Source: Carya illinoinensis (Eukaryota > Streptophyta > Magnoliopsida > Fagales > Juglandaceae). Taken from it: a stretch of 64,000 nt of DNA. Both the position numbers and the translations under genes were made by a program. Where the stretch lies: NCBI RefSeq assembly GCF_018687715.1, contig NC_056752.1:41948501-42012500 (forward strand). The letters run 5' to 3'. Within the stretch, counting starts at the first letter, position 1. Each line of letters begins with the position of its first letter. Below, piece after piece: positions 1 through 10,339 of this stretch. A model generated the notes under the pieces. It did not search any database, was not told the origin of the DNA, and saw only the letters and a program-made list of their open reading frames with translations.

Positions 1-1144
1 CACTTCTATGATGCTAAATTTATGGATAACAATCTGAAAACCGATAGATTTAATCTCAAATGCTGTTTTGGTGGACTTTTGTTTGCATCTGAATGTAAGG
101 AATTCAGGTTGCTCATGAGATGATTTAACTTTACTATGATCTTTTATAGGGACCTAGAAGTTCTTGATGCTTGCTGTGGGTATGAATGAATACCATGGGA
201 TGGTGGCTGTCTGCTGATCACCATGAATTGCTCTAGATCCCCCGAAGTTACTAGATAGACTCTTTTTCAACCCTGCGGCTATACCATGTTGCGTAAAGCG
301 GGCGGACATGTTCTTCTCACTGCCCATTTGTATTGATATGGGGAGGGGACTGAAGTCACAATGTAGCAGATTTGGTTTTCTTGTATCTGCAGTATACTTT
401 TACGTCCCTCCCCTTCCCTTTCTTGCATATGGCGCAAAGTTACTGAGCTGTACTAGAACAGTATTGCAATTAGATCTTTTTCTAATATGTTGTGGACACT
501 GAGCTTATATCTTGTATGCAGAAAGAGCTCAAAAGTAACCAGAATCTGACAAGAATCCAACCTTGCAAATAGTTGAACTCACAAATAGTGGAAGTTTATC
601 ACGTCAATTAATAGAAAAAATGATATTTATATTTTAATTGATTTTATAACCACAATGAATATCACAGTAAGTAATATATTTAGAGAAAAGAAATACTTTA
701 GCTACATAGGATTACATAAAAGTAAATTTACAAATTAATTTCACTTAATATAGTATGTCTAATTGTAAAGTTATTTTTATTATAAAATAAATTTGACAAA
801 TAAATTTGACGAATTTTATAAAGATATGTCAATTTTATAAATAGATCTACAATTTATTTTTTTTATTTTTTATTTTTTTTGTATTAATACCTACTACAAC
901 TTTGTATCTTTTTGTTTCAACTTTGCCTCGTTAAAAACAATTAAGAAGGGCTATTGCAAGCCCAGCTGAAGCTGTCCTGATCACAGACTCGCAGTCCTTT
1001 CCACCTGGACGGGCCGTTCTACTAATAAAACCATGGTTTCCATCCTCTCCCTCAATACTCAAGACACTTCCCTCCTGCGTTACCGACCATCACTCCTCTA
1101 GCATCTTCAACCGGCCGAGTTGAGCCGGCCCCCAACCCAATCCC
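1..1144. other. Left-edge intergenic DNA, possible last exon of an upstream gene
   Basis: No confident gene is visible here. A possible terminal exon lies at 150-189: an acceptor-like cttttatag is followed by a short open frame ending DACCGYE and a TGA at 187-189. This is too little to name. From about 590 to 900 the DNA is very AT-rich and contains a motif (around 760-800, ttatttttattataaaataa) that recurs near 26510 and 26950, so part of it is probably a small transposon remnant. The last 180 bases are more GC-balanced and should hold the promoter and 5' leader of the peroxiredoxin gene that starts at 1145. Confidence 0.3.
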
Positions 1145-4100
1145 ATGGCGTCCATCATTCTGAAGCGAACAAGCTTTTCCTCCATGAAGTCAATGGCGGG
1201 ATGTATCAGAACCGGGGCGATGTCGTTTAGGGCCTTTGCGACGAAGGTGGAGGCGGGGACTGACATTGTTGCTGCCGCACCGGATGTTTTTCTGCAGAAG
1301 GCTCGTACCTGGGATGAGGGTGTGTCCTCTAAGTTCGCCACCACTCCTCTCAAAGACATTTTCAGGGTTTGTTCTTCAAAATTATCAACCTTTCATTTCG
1401 TTCAATTTTTTCAGAACTAAAATTGATTTTTATTTTTTTTATTTTATATTTTGAGACCCACTGTTAATCTAATGTTTTCTTCTACGTTTTTGGGGGGACT
1501 TTTGTTGCGTGATATTCCAGGGCAAAAGAGTGGTCATCTTTGGGCTCCCTGTAAGTTACTCCGTATCTGTATGTAACATATATTTGTTCAGTTGGATAAT
1601 ACTCCTTTTGATGATTTTTGTTCAGCTCCAATATGAAAGAAATCTATGATGAGTGGTTTTGTTCAACTTAATTAGAACACAAAGTGTGTTGATGTATATA
1701 TAATACAATCAGGTAGTAGACATAGTATCCATCTCAAAGTTTACAACAGATGATAACTCAAGATTAGAGCTTATCTAATAACTAAGTTTTAGCTAGCAGT
1801 AACGTCTTGGGATGATCTTGATGATATGTATATTAGGTTGGTGAGGCTCTGTCCATATCCTTATCTGAATGAGAGTTCATGTGTGAGATCAAGTCTCGAG
1901 CATCTCCTGGACTGTGAGATGTGAGTTAGGCTGGACTGTCACTAGAATTGGGTTTAACACAATAAGCCAAACTTTCTTTGAAGCTAATGCAGGCAAGTGA
2001 TGGAATGGTTTTTCTTATCCGTTAGTTGAGTTACATTTTGATGCGAGTATAAAAGATATTTATAACTGTAAAAGAGGTGTGTAATGGGCACATCACAATG
2101 GATACTTATATAATAATATAAGCAAAGGGCAAGTAGATTGGTATATGGAGAGCACCCACTTTGGTATTTAGAGAAAAAAAAAAAAAATTGTTCTTGGGAC
2201 TGGTGTGTTTGATTTCTTGAATACTTGATCTTGAGGACTGCAGGAAACTTATTTGCAAAGCAGAAGCTTAACACAGTGTGTAACATATGGTTTGACGATC
2301 ATTGCAATTTTGTGTATCTTTAAGGAATTATGTTATTATTTGATGAAAAGGAAATGATGAAGGCTCTTGGTGTGGAATTTATATCAATAAAACAGTGATA
2401 ATCATCAGAATCAGAAATTTTAACCGACCAGATTATATATTCTCGCTGTTCCACATGCTTAACTCAAAAAGTTCTGGAACTTTGTCCAACCAAAAGTTTA
2501 TGTTTTGGCGCCATAATCTGGAAGCTATTTGATTGCTCATCATTTATAATCAGTGAGTTTATCAAAACGAGTTTCTTGATCATCTCAAAGTAATGCTATT
2601 ATACTGCGGCTTTAAAATTTATTGAGCAGTAAATCTAAAGTAGTTATCTTGATTGTAGTTTTTTCTTTGCTTTATTTTCGAAATTTTTTTGCTATGAATA
2701 ATGATTTTTACAATGGAAGATTAGTGAATTTACTTTATCATATTCTTCATGTAGTTATGTTCAAGACAGAGATGAATCCTAATCTATATTTGCAATATAA
2801 TCTAATCTGATGCTTTGGTTAGAAGTATATTAATGATTTGCATTTACCATATTACAGGGTGCATACACAGGAGTTTGTTCACAGCAGCATGTACCTAGTT
2901 ACAAGAACAACATTGATAAGTTCAGGGCTGAAAAGGTTGATTCTGTAATTTGTGTTGCCGTTAATGATCCATATGCCATGAATGCCTGGGCAGAGAAACT
3001 TGAAGCCAAAGATTCTGTAAGCTTATCAAATTGTTTTTTTGATAAGTAAAGTAAATTATATTATCAAAAGAAGGCAAAAGCCTGATACAAAGATTAGAGA
3101 CCACATCTAGGTATGAACAATGGATATAAGGAACTCATGTAGCCCCAAACCATTGAAATCAACCGCTAAGGTCCAAGTACAAAGAGTTCTAAAGAAGATT
3201 CTGTAAGCTTATCCTGAAGTCTCATCCCCTTGCCGTCAAAATAACCAACTTTAACGTATTTTGAGTTGCTTGTTTTCTGCCAAGTATTTAATTCCATTTG
3301 TTCACTTGCATTTGAATCTCTACGTAGTTAAGTTTCGCATCTCCCGCTTTCTCAATTGTTGTGCTTGTGACTTAGTTGACATGCTTGAACTATCACTTCA
3401 CCTAAATTTGTCAGTTTCTCTTCAGATAATGTGTTCAGCAGTCTAATAATACAATATTATAGTTGATGCTGCTTTATTAGGATGGTAATATTGTGGCCCA
3501 CTTTTTCATCTGAAGCAATAATAAGTAGCTGGAAAAATACACTCTTCATCCTCCAACGTTCACTTTGCAATGTGTGTTGGGAGCTGTTCTAACACAAAGA
3601 CGATTCTAAATAAAGGAGAGACGAAATTTAACGTGGTTTGGCAATTGCCTACGTCCACAGCTGCTGTTATTTCACTATGAAATGATTTTTACAGAAAAAA
3701 TTCTCTCTGCTCACCCACTCTCTTCTCTTTTTTTTTTTTTTTTCTCTCACACACTGTCTGCACACACGCAGCACACACTCTCTGTTTTCTCTCTACACTT
3801 CTCTGCTGCCCTCTCCACACACTTAAGCTCTTCTATTTATAGGAGAGCAGATCACTACGTTGCAGCAATTTGCTGCATGATACTTGGGAAGGTGGGGAGG
3901 TGCCTAACAATACAAAAGAGCAAACGGTGCAACGGTGCATTCGGTGTCTTTTGGTGCACTGTTCACTGTTTTTGTCTCCACCTGCAACAATTTCCCACTT
4001 GGAGACAAATGAGTCTACATATCTTCATAGCAATCATCACAGCAACTTCAAGTCATGCCTTTAAGTATGAAGTCCAACTGAAACTATACACAGCTTCAGT

Positions 4101-7100
4101 TTGTCAGCAGTAACTACTTTTGTGAACATGTCTGCTGGATTCTCTGTTCCTCGAATCTTCTCAAGTATCAGCTGTCCACTATCGAGAAGAGATCGGATAA
4201 AATGGTATCGCAATTGTATGTGTTTTGTTCTGGAATGAAAGGCTGGATTCTTTTCAAGAAAAATAGCACTCTGACTATCACTGTGCAGAATGCCTTTTTC
4301 ATTCTTCTTTCCCAATTCCTCCAAGAATGACTGCAACCAAACCATTTCCTTCCCTGCTTCAGTTATAGCAACGTATTCCGCTTCTGTAGTTGAGAGAGCA
4401 ACAATCTTCTGTAACTTAGAAGCCCACGATACAGCTGTATCACCCAGCGTATACACAAATCCAGTAGTACTTTTTCTGCTGTCAACGTCACCTGCTAAAT
4501 CAGCATCTACATATCCCTGTAGTTTTAAACCTGCTTTTGTAAAGCATAGTGACGTATCTGAAGAGCCTTGTAGATATCTTAAAATCCACTTGACTGCTTC
4601 CCAATGCTGCTTTCCTGGATTGCTCATATACCTGCTCACAGCTCCCACTGCTTGTGCAATATCTGGCCTTGTACAGACCATGGCGTACATAAGACTACCA
4701 ATAGCAGATGCATAGGGTATTCTGTTCATGTATTCTTGCTCTTCCTCCGTCTTTGGCGACTGATCCTTAGTTAGTCGAAAGTGACTAGCTAAGGGTGTGC
4801 TTACTGGTTTCGCCTTGTCCATGTTAAACCTTCTAAGCACCTTCTTTACATACTCCTCCTGCGAGAACTTGAGAGTATCATTAGACCTGTCTCTAATAAT
4901 TCTCATACCAAGGATTTGTTTTGCAGCACCCAAATCCTTCATCTCAAACTGCTTTGACAACTACTTCTTCAGTTCATTGATTTCCTCGATGCTTGACCCT
5001 GCAACGAGCATATCATCCACATATAACAGTAGGATAATATAAGAGTTGTCAAAGTTCTTCATATAGCAACAATGGTCGGCCTGCAGTCTTGTAAATCCAT
5101 TACTGCACATGAAGTTGTCAAACTTCAGGTACCATTGTCGTGGAGCTTGTTTTAGGTCATACAAGCTCTTTTTCAGTTTGCAAACTAGATTCTCTTTTCC
5201 CTCCACTGAGAATCCTTGTGGCTGGTGCATATAAATGTCTTCCTCCAAATCACCATGAAGGAATGCAGTCTTCACATCTAACTGATCAAGATGTAGATTC
5301 TCTGCAGCCAAAATTGCCAACACTAGCCTGATAGTAGTCAATTTTACAACTGGGGAGAAAATGTCTGTGTAGTCGACACCTTTTTGTTGAAACCCCTTCA
5401 CGACCATTCTGGTTTTGTAGCGCTTGCTACCATTGTGTTCTTCTTTAATTCTGTACACCCATTTATTGTGCAAAGCTTTCTTGCCTTTTGGAAGCTTAGT
5501 TAGCTCCCATGTCTGATTTGACATCAGTGACTCCATCTCATCTTGCATGGCTTTCTCCCACTTGATCAAATCTTCAATTCGTAGAGTTTCATCATAACTT
5601 TCCGGTTCACCACTATCTGTTAGCAAGATGTAGTATAGAGATGGTGAGAACCGCTGTGGTGGCCTGATTGTCCTTGAAGATCTTCGAGTAGCAGTGAGTG
5701 GTGTACGTTGTTCGATCTGTGTATCATCATTTTCTTGATCCTCGTTCTGATCAGTGTTGACTCGAGTAACATCAAAATCAACAACCTCAGGTGTCTTTGG
5801 CTGTTCCTCAGATTCAGCTTGTGACTTAGCTTTGTACAAAATCTGCTCATTAAATATCACATTTCTACTGCTGATGATTTTGCGATTTTTATCATCCCAA
5901 AATCGATAGCCAAATTCTTCATCACCATAACCGATGAAAAAACATTTTCTAGATTTGGCTTCTAACTTGTTACGATCAGTAGAATCTATGTAAACATATG
6001 ATAAACAGCCAAAAACTTTCAAATGGGAAAGATTTACCTTCTTTCCGCTCCAGACTTCCTCTGGTAGATCGAACTTTAAGGGAATTGAAGGTCCCCGATT
6101 AATCAAATAGGCTGCAGTGTTAACTGCATCAGCCCAAAAACATTCAGGCAATCCTGAATTCAGCCTCATGCTTCTGGCACGTTCGTTGAGAGTTCTGTTC
6201 ATGCGTTCAGCTACGCCATTCTGCTGCGGTGTCCCGGGAATAGTCTTCTGAAATCTAATCCCATTTGCAGCACAGAATTCTTTGAACCCTCCATCGATGT
6301 ACTCTCCTCCATTGTCTGACCTCAGACATTTTAACTTCAAGCCTGTTTCATTTTCAACCGTGGCTCTCCACTTCTTGAAAGTATCAAATGTGTCAGATTT
6401 ATTTTTCAAAAAATAAACCCATACTTTCCTGCTTGAGTCATCAATAAATGAAACATAGTACCGCGATCCTCCAAGAGAAGCGACTGGGGATGGCGCCCAC
6501 AAATCTGTATGCACCAACCAAAGTTTTGAAATCCGTTCCGGAGACCATTCCGGTTGAGGTACTGGAACGGAATATTTCGGTACCAGTACGTTTCGGTGTA
6601 CCGTTTCGGGATTAATTATATATTATATATAAATATTTATATGTATATATAAACTAACAATTAATAAAATAAATACATATATATGTAAGTGTGTGATATG
6701 TATATGTGTATATATATAGAAGAATTAAAGATTTATAAAATGAATATATATTGAAAAAAATCATAAACTTGAGTTAAGACACAAAAATAAAGGAAAAAAA
6801 TTAAAGAATAGACAGATTATTAAAAGTAACAATACTTCTAGTGTACGAAAAGGGGTATTTGAATTCTAAAAGTATAATTTTATTCATTATTTTTCAACTT
6901 ATTTACAAGAGAGCTATCTTTTTTTTTTTTTTTTTTTTTTTTTGGGGATCGGAATTACTATTCTGGCCGGAATACCGGAATTCCGGCCGGAATTGATCGG
7001 AACAGAATAGATACCTATCCCATTCCGGTCACTGTTCCGGCACGAAAAATTCCAGCTATTCCGGCCAGAACGAAACGGTTTTTAAAACATTGGCACCAAC

Positions 7101-10100
7101 TTCAACTTTATAGATTTTGGAGTTCTACCATTCTTCAGGAAACTAACATTTTCTGTTTCCCAAAAATGCAACTTTCACACATGTCGAAATCAGTTGATTC
7201 CAACTTTGGTAACTTCCCCTTGGATAATAGTACTTTCATTCCTTTCTCACTCATGTGACCAAGCCTTTGATGCCATAGGTTGGCATTTGCATCAGCAATT
7301 GCAATAGTATTTCTAATACTTAAAGTCATGTATAGAGTACCTGTTTTTGTGCCTCGAGTTACTACCATAGCTCCTTTTGTTATCTTCCACGTGCCACCGG
7401 TAAATAGTACCGAATGCCCATCAGCATCAAGTTGTCCTACAGAAATCAGGTTCCTCATGAGCTTGGGAACATGTCGCACCTTCTGTAGCAACCATGCACT
7501 TCCATTGGGCAGATTGATTGGTACATCTCTCATGCCTTCGATTTCTAACGCTTCACCATCTGCTAAGTACACCTTCCCGAAATCACCAGTGACATAATTC
7601 TGTATGATTTCTCGGTGTGCTGTAGTGTGGAACGAGGCTCCTGAATCTAACACCCAAGATTCAATTTGGTTGTCGACTGAAAGAAGTAAGGCATCTTGGA
7701 GATCTTCTGTTGTGGCATTAACAGAGTCATGCTCATTCTTCTTCTTTGCTTCCTTGCAATTATTTTTGAAGTGGCCAATTTTGCCACAATTCCAGCACTG
7801 TACTTGTTTTCCGGACCTAGATTTACTTCTGCCTCTTCGGGACTTCGATCTGTCCCGATTTGAACTTCTACTAGCTCCTCTACCTCTCGTCTCGAGGTTT
7901 AAGGCAGAACTGGAAGTTGATGCTTCTCCTGTGTCTCTTCTGCGAACTTCCTCGCTAAGAATATGGTCCCGGATATCTTGATACTTCATCTTTGTTTTGC
8001 CATAAGAATTGCTGACAGCTGTTCTCATGGCCTCCCAGCTCTTTGGCAATTGAGCTAGAGCAATCAGTGCACGTACTTCATCATCAAATTCAATCCCCAC
8101 TGAAGCTAATTGATTGATGATGGTGTTGAACTCATTCAGATGCTGAATAACTGGAGTTCCTTCTACCATTCTCAAGTAGAATAGCTTGTACATCAAATGC
8201 ACTTTGTTATTGGCTGATGGCTGCTCGTACATGTCCGATAGAGCTTTCATCAAATCTGCCGTGGTCTTTTCCTTTCCCACATTGTGTGCAACTGATCTTG
8301 ACAGTGTTAGTCGAATGACTCCCAACACTTGTCTATCAAGGAAACTCCAATCTTCATTGCTCATATCATCTGGCTTTCTTCCTAAGAGTGGAAGATGTAG
8401 TTTCTTCCCATAGAGATAATCCTCTATCTGCATTCTCCAGTAGGCAAAGTCTGTACCGTCAAATTTCTCGATACCAACACCTTTAGCTTTTTCTCCAGCC
8501 ATAACTTTACAAATGAGTTCAAATTCAAACAAACAAAGATCACCATTGCGTCCGAAACACTTGAATTAGCTGGAAACGAGTCCGGAATGATCCAAATAGT
8601 TTGTCAGCACTATTTGATCGTTGCGATGGAACTCCAACTGGCGTGATCTAGCCCAAAATGATCTGCAACACGTGGATGGTTCAGATCCAATGTACTGATG
8701 CCGAATCTCAAAATTTCGACCGTACGGATGAGTCCGGAATGATCCAAATAGTTGGAAACCACTATTTGATCGTCGAAATCGAATTCCGAATGACTTAGAT
8801 CTAGCCAAAAACAGATCTGAAAAACGGATGGTTCTGATCTGTCTGGCGCGTGAGATACACGCGCTTCACAGTGCGCGTGGGCAACACGTGGGCGCGTGTA
8901 ATATACGCGCATACAGTACTGTGGCGCGTGGGGGAGAGTGAGGCGCGTGTGACACACGCGCCGAACCTCTCTAGGGCGCGTGGGGGCGCGTGGGCGCGTG
9001 TCCTTCATGCGTCTTCAACCTCTAGCGCGCGTGGGGGGCACGTGGGCGTGTGTGTTGCACGCGTCTTTAACCTCCGGAGCGCGTGGGGCGCGTGGGTTGC
9101 AGCAGATGCACACGCCGATCTTCTAGGGGCGCGTGTAGCCTAGTCTGACCTCCGTTTTCGATTCCGTTTGCGGCAACGGATTCGTCTTGACGCGAGGAAC
9201 ACCGTGGAGTTGTCAAAAATTGATTTTGAACAACTTGAATTTTCGGACAGCTCGAACCAGTGCTCTGATAGCAGTTGTTGGGAGCTGTTCTGACACAGAG
9301 ACGATTCTCAATAAAGGAGGGACGAAATTTAACGTGGTTCGGCAATTGCTTACGTCCATAGCTGCTGTTATTTCACTATGAAATGATTTTTACAGAAAAA
9401 ATTTTCTCTCTGCTCACCCACTCTCTTCTCTTTTTTTTTTTTTCTCTCACACACTATCTGCACACACGCAGCACACACTCTCTGTTTTCTCTCTACACTT
9501 CTCTGCTGCCCTCTCCACACACTTGAGCTCTCCTATTTATAGGAGAGCAGATCACTACGTTGCAGCAATTTGCTGCATGATGCTTGGGGAGGTGGGGAGG
9601 TGCCTAACAATACAAAAGAGCAAACGGTGCAACGGTGCATTCGGTGTCTTTCGGTGCACTGTTCACTGTTTTTGTCTCCACCTGCAACACACTTTGCAAT
9701 GTGCTCCTTAAACTATTAAAACTGACTCGTTGCACCCTCCAACTACCATATAATATGCAGCTTCGCTAAAATTCAATTGTTAATATTGTATTATGTTACT
9801 TATTTTCATCTATTTTTCATCAATATGACCAGTTAGAATTGGATGAGAGTGGTATTTGGTAATCAATGGGAATCAGAGAGTATAAAGTGTCAATTTTGGT
9901 AGTTTATGTCAAACATTTGTATTTTCCTCATAATTAGATGTGCTGATGTCTTGAAGCAACATCGTTTGTTTTTCAAATATTTGGTTTGATAGATTGACTT
10001 TTATGGGGACTTTGATGGAAGCTTCCATAAGAGCTTGGGATTGGAGAAAGATCTATCTGCTGCTTTACTTGGACCTCGCTCTCAAAGGTATAACCCCTGT

Positions 10101-10339
10101 ATCATATACTTTCTTGGAAATCATTTCAAATGAAATGGAGAGATCCTTGTTCATTCAACATAGGCAAGAATGGTTGGTGGGTATTACACTAAGCTTGTTA
10201 AACTTTTAAGACATTGCTACTGTTCTGGTGTAGATGGTCTGCATTGGTGGTCGATGGGAAAGTTAATGTTCTTAATGTTGAGGAAAATCCGTCCGACTTT
10301 AAAGTTTCTGGTGGGGGGCACATCTTGAAGCAGATATGA
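1145..10339 (+). CDS. PRXIIF: Peroxiredoxin IIF, mitochondrial (thioredoxin-dependent peroxidase)
   Basis: Five exons join to a 203-residue protein: 1145-1366, 1521-1550, 2858-3016, 9993-10087 and 10234-10339 (TGA at 10337). All junctions are GT-AG and in phase. The enzyme reduces hydrogen peroxide and alkyl hydroperoxides in the mitochondrial matrix using thioredoxin or glutaredoxin. Residues 1-30 are Ser/Arg-rich with no acidic residue, as in a mitochondrial presequence. The peroxidatic cysteine is Cys91 in TGVCSQQHVP and the second cysteine is Cys116 in VICVAVNDP; the spacing of 25 matches the type II family. The C-terminus ends in HILKQI. Arabidopsis PRXIIF is of nearly the same length and resembles it along its whole length. 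Intron 3 is huge (about 7 kb) because it holds a LINE scrap and a complete copia element carrying a nested MITE. The coding exons look intact, so the gene is probably functional if the intron is spliced. Confidence 0.93.
3028..3194 (-). mobile_element. 5'-truncated LINE fragment in PRXIIF intron 3
   Basis: This short insert begins on the plus strand with a T-run (poly(A) of a minus-strand element) followed by gataagtaa. It is flanked by perfect 19-bp direct repeats, aagattctgtaagcttatc, at 3009-3027 and 3195-3213. Its body resembles the 3' part of the LINE at 12827-13266; they share aggca(a/g)aaagcc, actcatgta and gtccaagtacaaagagttct-like stretches. Long variable duplications plus a poly(A) tail are typical of LINE retroposition. 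The duplicated target includes the last bases of exon 3 and its splice donor. Confidence 0.75.
3575..3989 (-). repeat. 3' LTR of the copia element (left copy)
   Basis: It is about 97% identical to 9276-9689 by eye. It contains a TATA-like ctatttataggag, CT-rich tracts and the termini TGTTGGG and GCAACA. Relative to the minus-strand element this is the 3' LTR. It is followed inward by a purine-rich tract on the minus strand. Confidence 0.92.
3990..4003 (-). other. Polypurine tract of the copia element
   Basis: Directly inside the 3' LTR, the minus strand reads tccaagtgggaaat. This position and purine richness fit the plus-strand primer of reverse transcription. Confidence 0.6.
4061..4960 (-). 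pseudogene. Copia polyprotein, end of reverse transcriptase plus RNase H
   Basis: This open segment of about 299 codons continues the reverse transcriptase frame after an in-frame TAG at 4961-4963. It begins SKQFEMKDLG, the usual copia RT segment, and passes through NRIPYASAIGSLMYA and TRPDIAQAVG. It then contains the RNase H block with DADLAGD, SRKSTTGF, LSTTEAEY and SRTKHI. It ends near the 3' LTR. Its function in an active element would be removal of the RNA strand during cDNA synthesis. The single stop upstream (probably CAG to TAG, since family members read through here) separates it from the rest of pol. Confidence 0.9.
4961..6517 (-). pseudogene. Copia polyprotein, integrase core and most of reverse transcriptase
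   Basis: About 518 codons are open. The integrase core is seen as HTDLW, FIDDSSRKVWVY, RSDNGGEY and PQQNGVAERMNRT, which carry the D, D and E catalytic positions. The integrase C-terminal part (LKVFGCLSYVY) follows. The reverse transcriptase shows WVYRIK, FSPVVKLTTIR, QLDVKTAFLHGDL and the active-site LLLYVDDMLVAG. The frame is cut at the N-terminal side by the hAT MITE at 6519-7092, and it ends at a TAG. The gag-protease part lies on the far side of the MITE. Confidence 0.92.
6519..7092. mobile_element. hAT-type MITE nested in the copia integrase region
   Basis: This is a 574-bp insert with imperfect terminal inverted repeats: caaagttttgaaatccgtt at the left, and caatgttttaaaaaccgtt as the reverse complement of the right end. 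It is flanked by the 8-bp duplication gcaccaac at 6511-6518 and 7093-7100. It has GC-rich arms full of ttccgg/ccggaa and an AT-rich centre with a long T-run, and no coding capacity. An 8-bp duplication with CAA-type ends is characteristic of hAT transposons, so this is probably a non-autonomous hAT derivative moved by an enzyme encoded elsewhere. Confidence 0.85.
7135..8502 (-). pseudogene. Copia gag, zinc knuckle, protease and GAG-pre-integrase region
   Basis: The likely start is the ATG at 8502 (MAGEKAKG); an in-frame ATG at 8532 is possible. The gag domain begins FDGTDFAYWRMQIEDYL and runs about 230 residues. An Arg/Ser-rich stretch is followed by the zinc knuckle CWNCGKIGHFKNNC. The protease active site is WVLDSGASFH. 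The pre-integrase zinc region has WHQRLGHMSEKGM and CESCIFGK. The frame ends just short of the nested MITE; in the uninterrupted element it would run straight into the integrase at 6517. Confidence 0.92.
8843..9140 (-). repeat. GC-rich repetitive leader of the copia element
   Basis: Between gag and the 5' LTR the sequence is a patchwork of gcgcgtg and cacgcgc units, roughly one every 20-40 bases, strongly GC-rich in contrast to the AT-rich surroundings. The units face each other, so many local hairpins are possible. A second, lower-GC part (8566-8840) carries two related copies of a segment around gagtccggaatgatccaaatag (8579-8601 and 8730-8752). There is no protein-like frame conserved here. 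Confidence 0.7.
9262..9273 (-). other. Primer-binding site (initiator tRNA-Met type)
   Basis: Two bases inside the 5' LTR, the minus strand reads TGCTATCAGAGC. It differs at one position from the usual plant copia site TGGTATCAGAGC, which is complementary to the 3' end of initiator tRNA-Met. Confidence 0.75.
9276..9689 (-). repeat. 5' LTR of the copia element (right copy)
   Basis: It is the partner of 3575-3989. It keeps CG where the other copy has TG at two sites, a pattern expected from deamination of methylated cytosines. The flanking target copy is 9690-9703. Confidence 0.92.

Larger units (their letters stand above)
3575..9689 (-). mobile_element. Ty1/copia LTR retrotransposon (Tnt1/Tork-like), antisense in PRXIIF intron 3
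   Basis: This is a complete LTR element of about 6.1 kb, of which 574 bp is a nested MITE. Two LTRs of about 415 bp start TGTTGGGAGC and end CTGCAACA on the plus strand, with roughly 13 substitutions between them by eye (about 97% identity). Between them, on the minus strand, come a primer-binding site, a leader, gag, protease, integrase, reverse transcriptase and RNase H, in the copia order with integrase before RT. Direct repeats cactttgcaatgtg lie directly outside the LTRs at 3561-3574 and 9690-9703. The polyprotein is broken by the MITE and by one nonsense codon, so this copy is not autonomous. Placement in the Tork/Tnt1 lineage is inferred from the gag and pol style. Confidence 0.93.

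Noticed and set aside
3017..3202. Extension of PRXIIF exon 3 to the second donor
   Set aside because: The added sequence reads into an in-frame TAA after about 12 codons and is LINE-derived.
3682..4113. 143-codon open frame on the plus strand
   Set aside because: It lies in the copia LTR and low-complexity CT-rich DNA; a shifted copy exists in the other LTR.
4290..8413. Several 60-140-codon plus-strand frames
   Set aside because: All are antisense shadows of the copia polyprotein.
8610..9143. Open frames of 97-132 codons on both strands
   Set aside because: They arise from the GC-rich repetitive leader, which has few stop codons; the proteins are Arg/His/Ala repeats.
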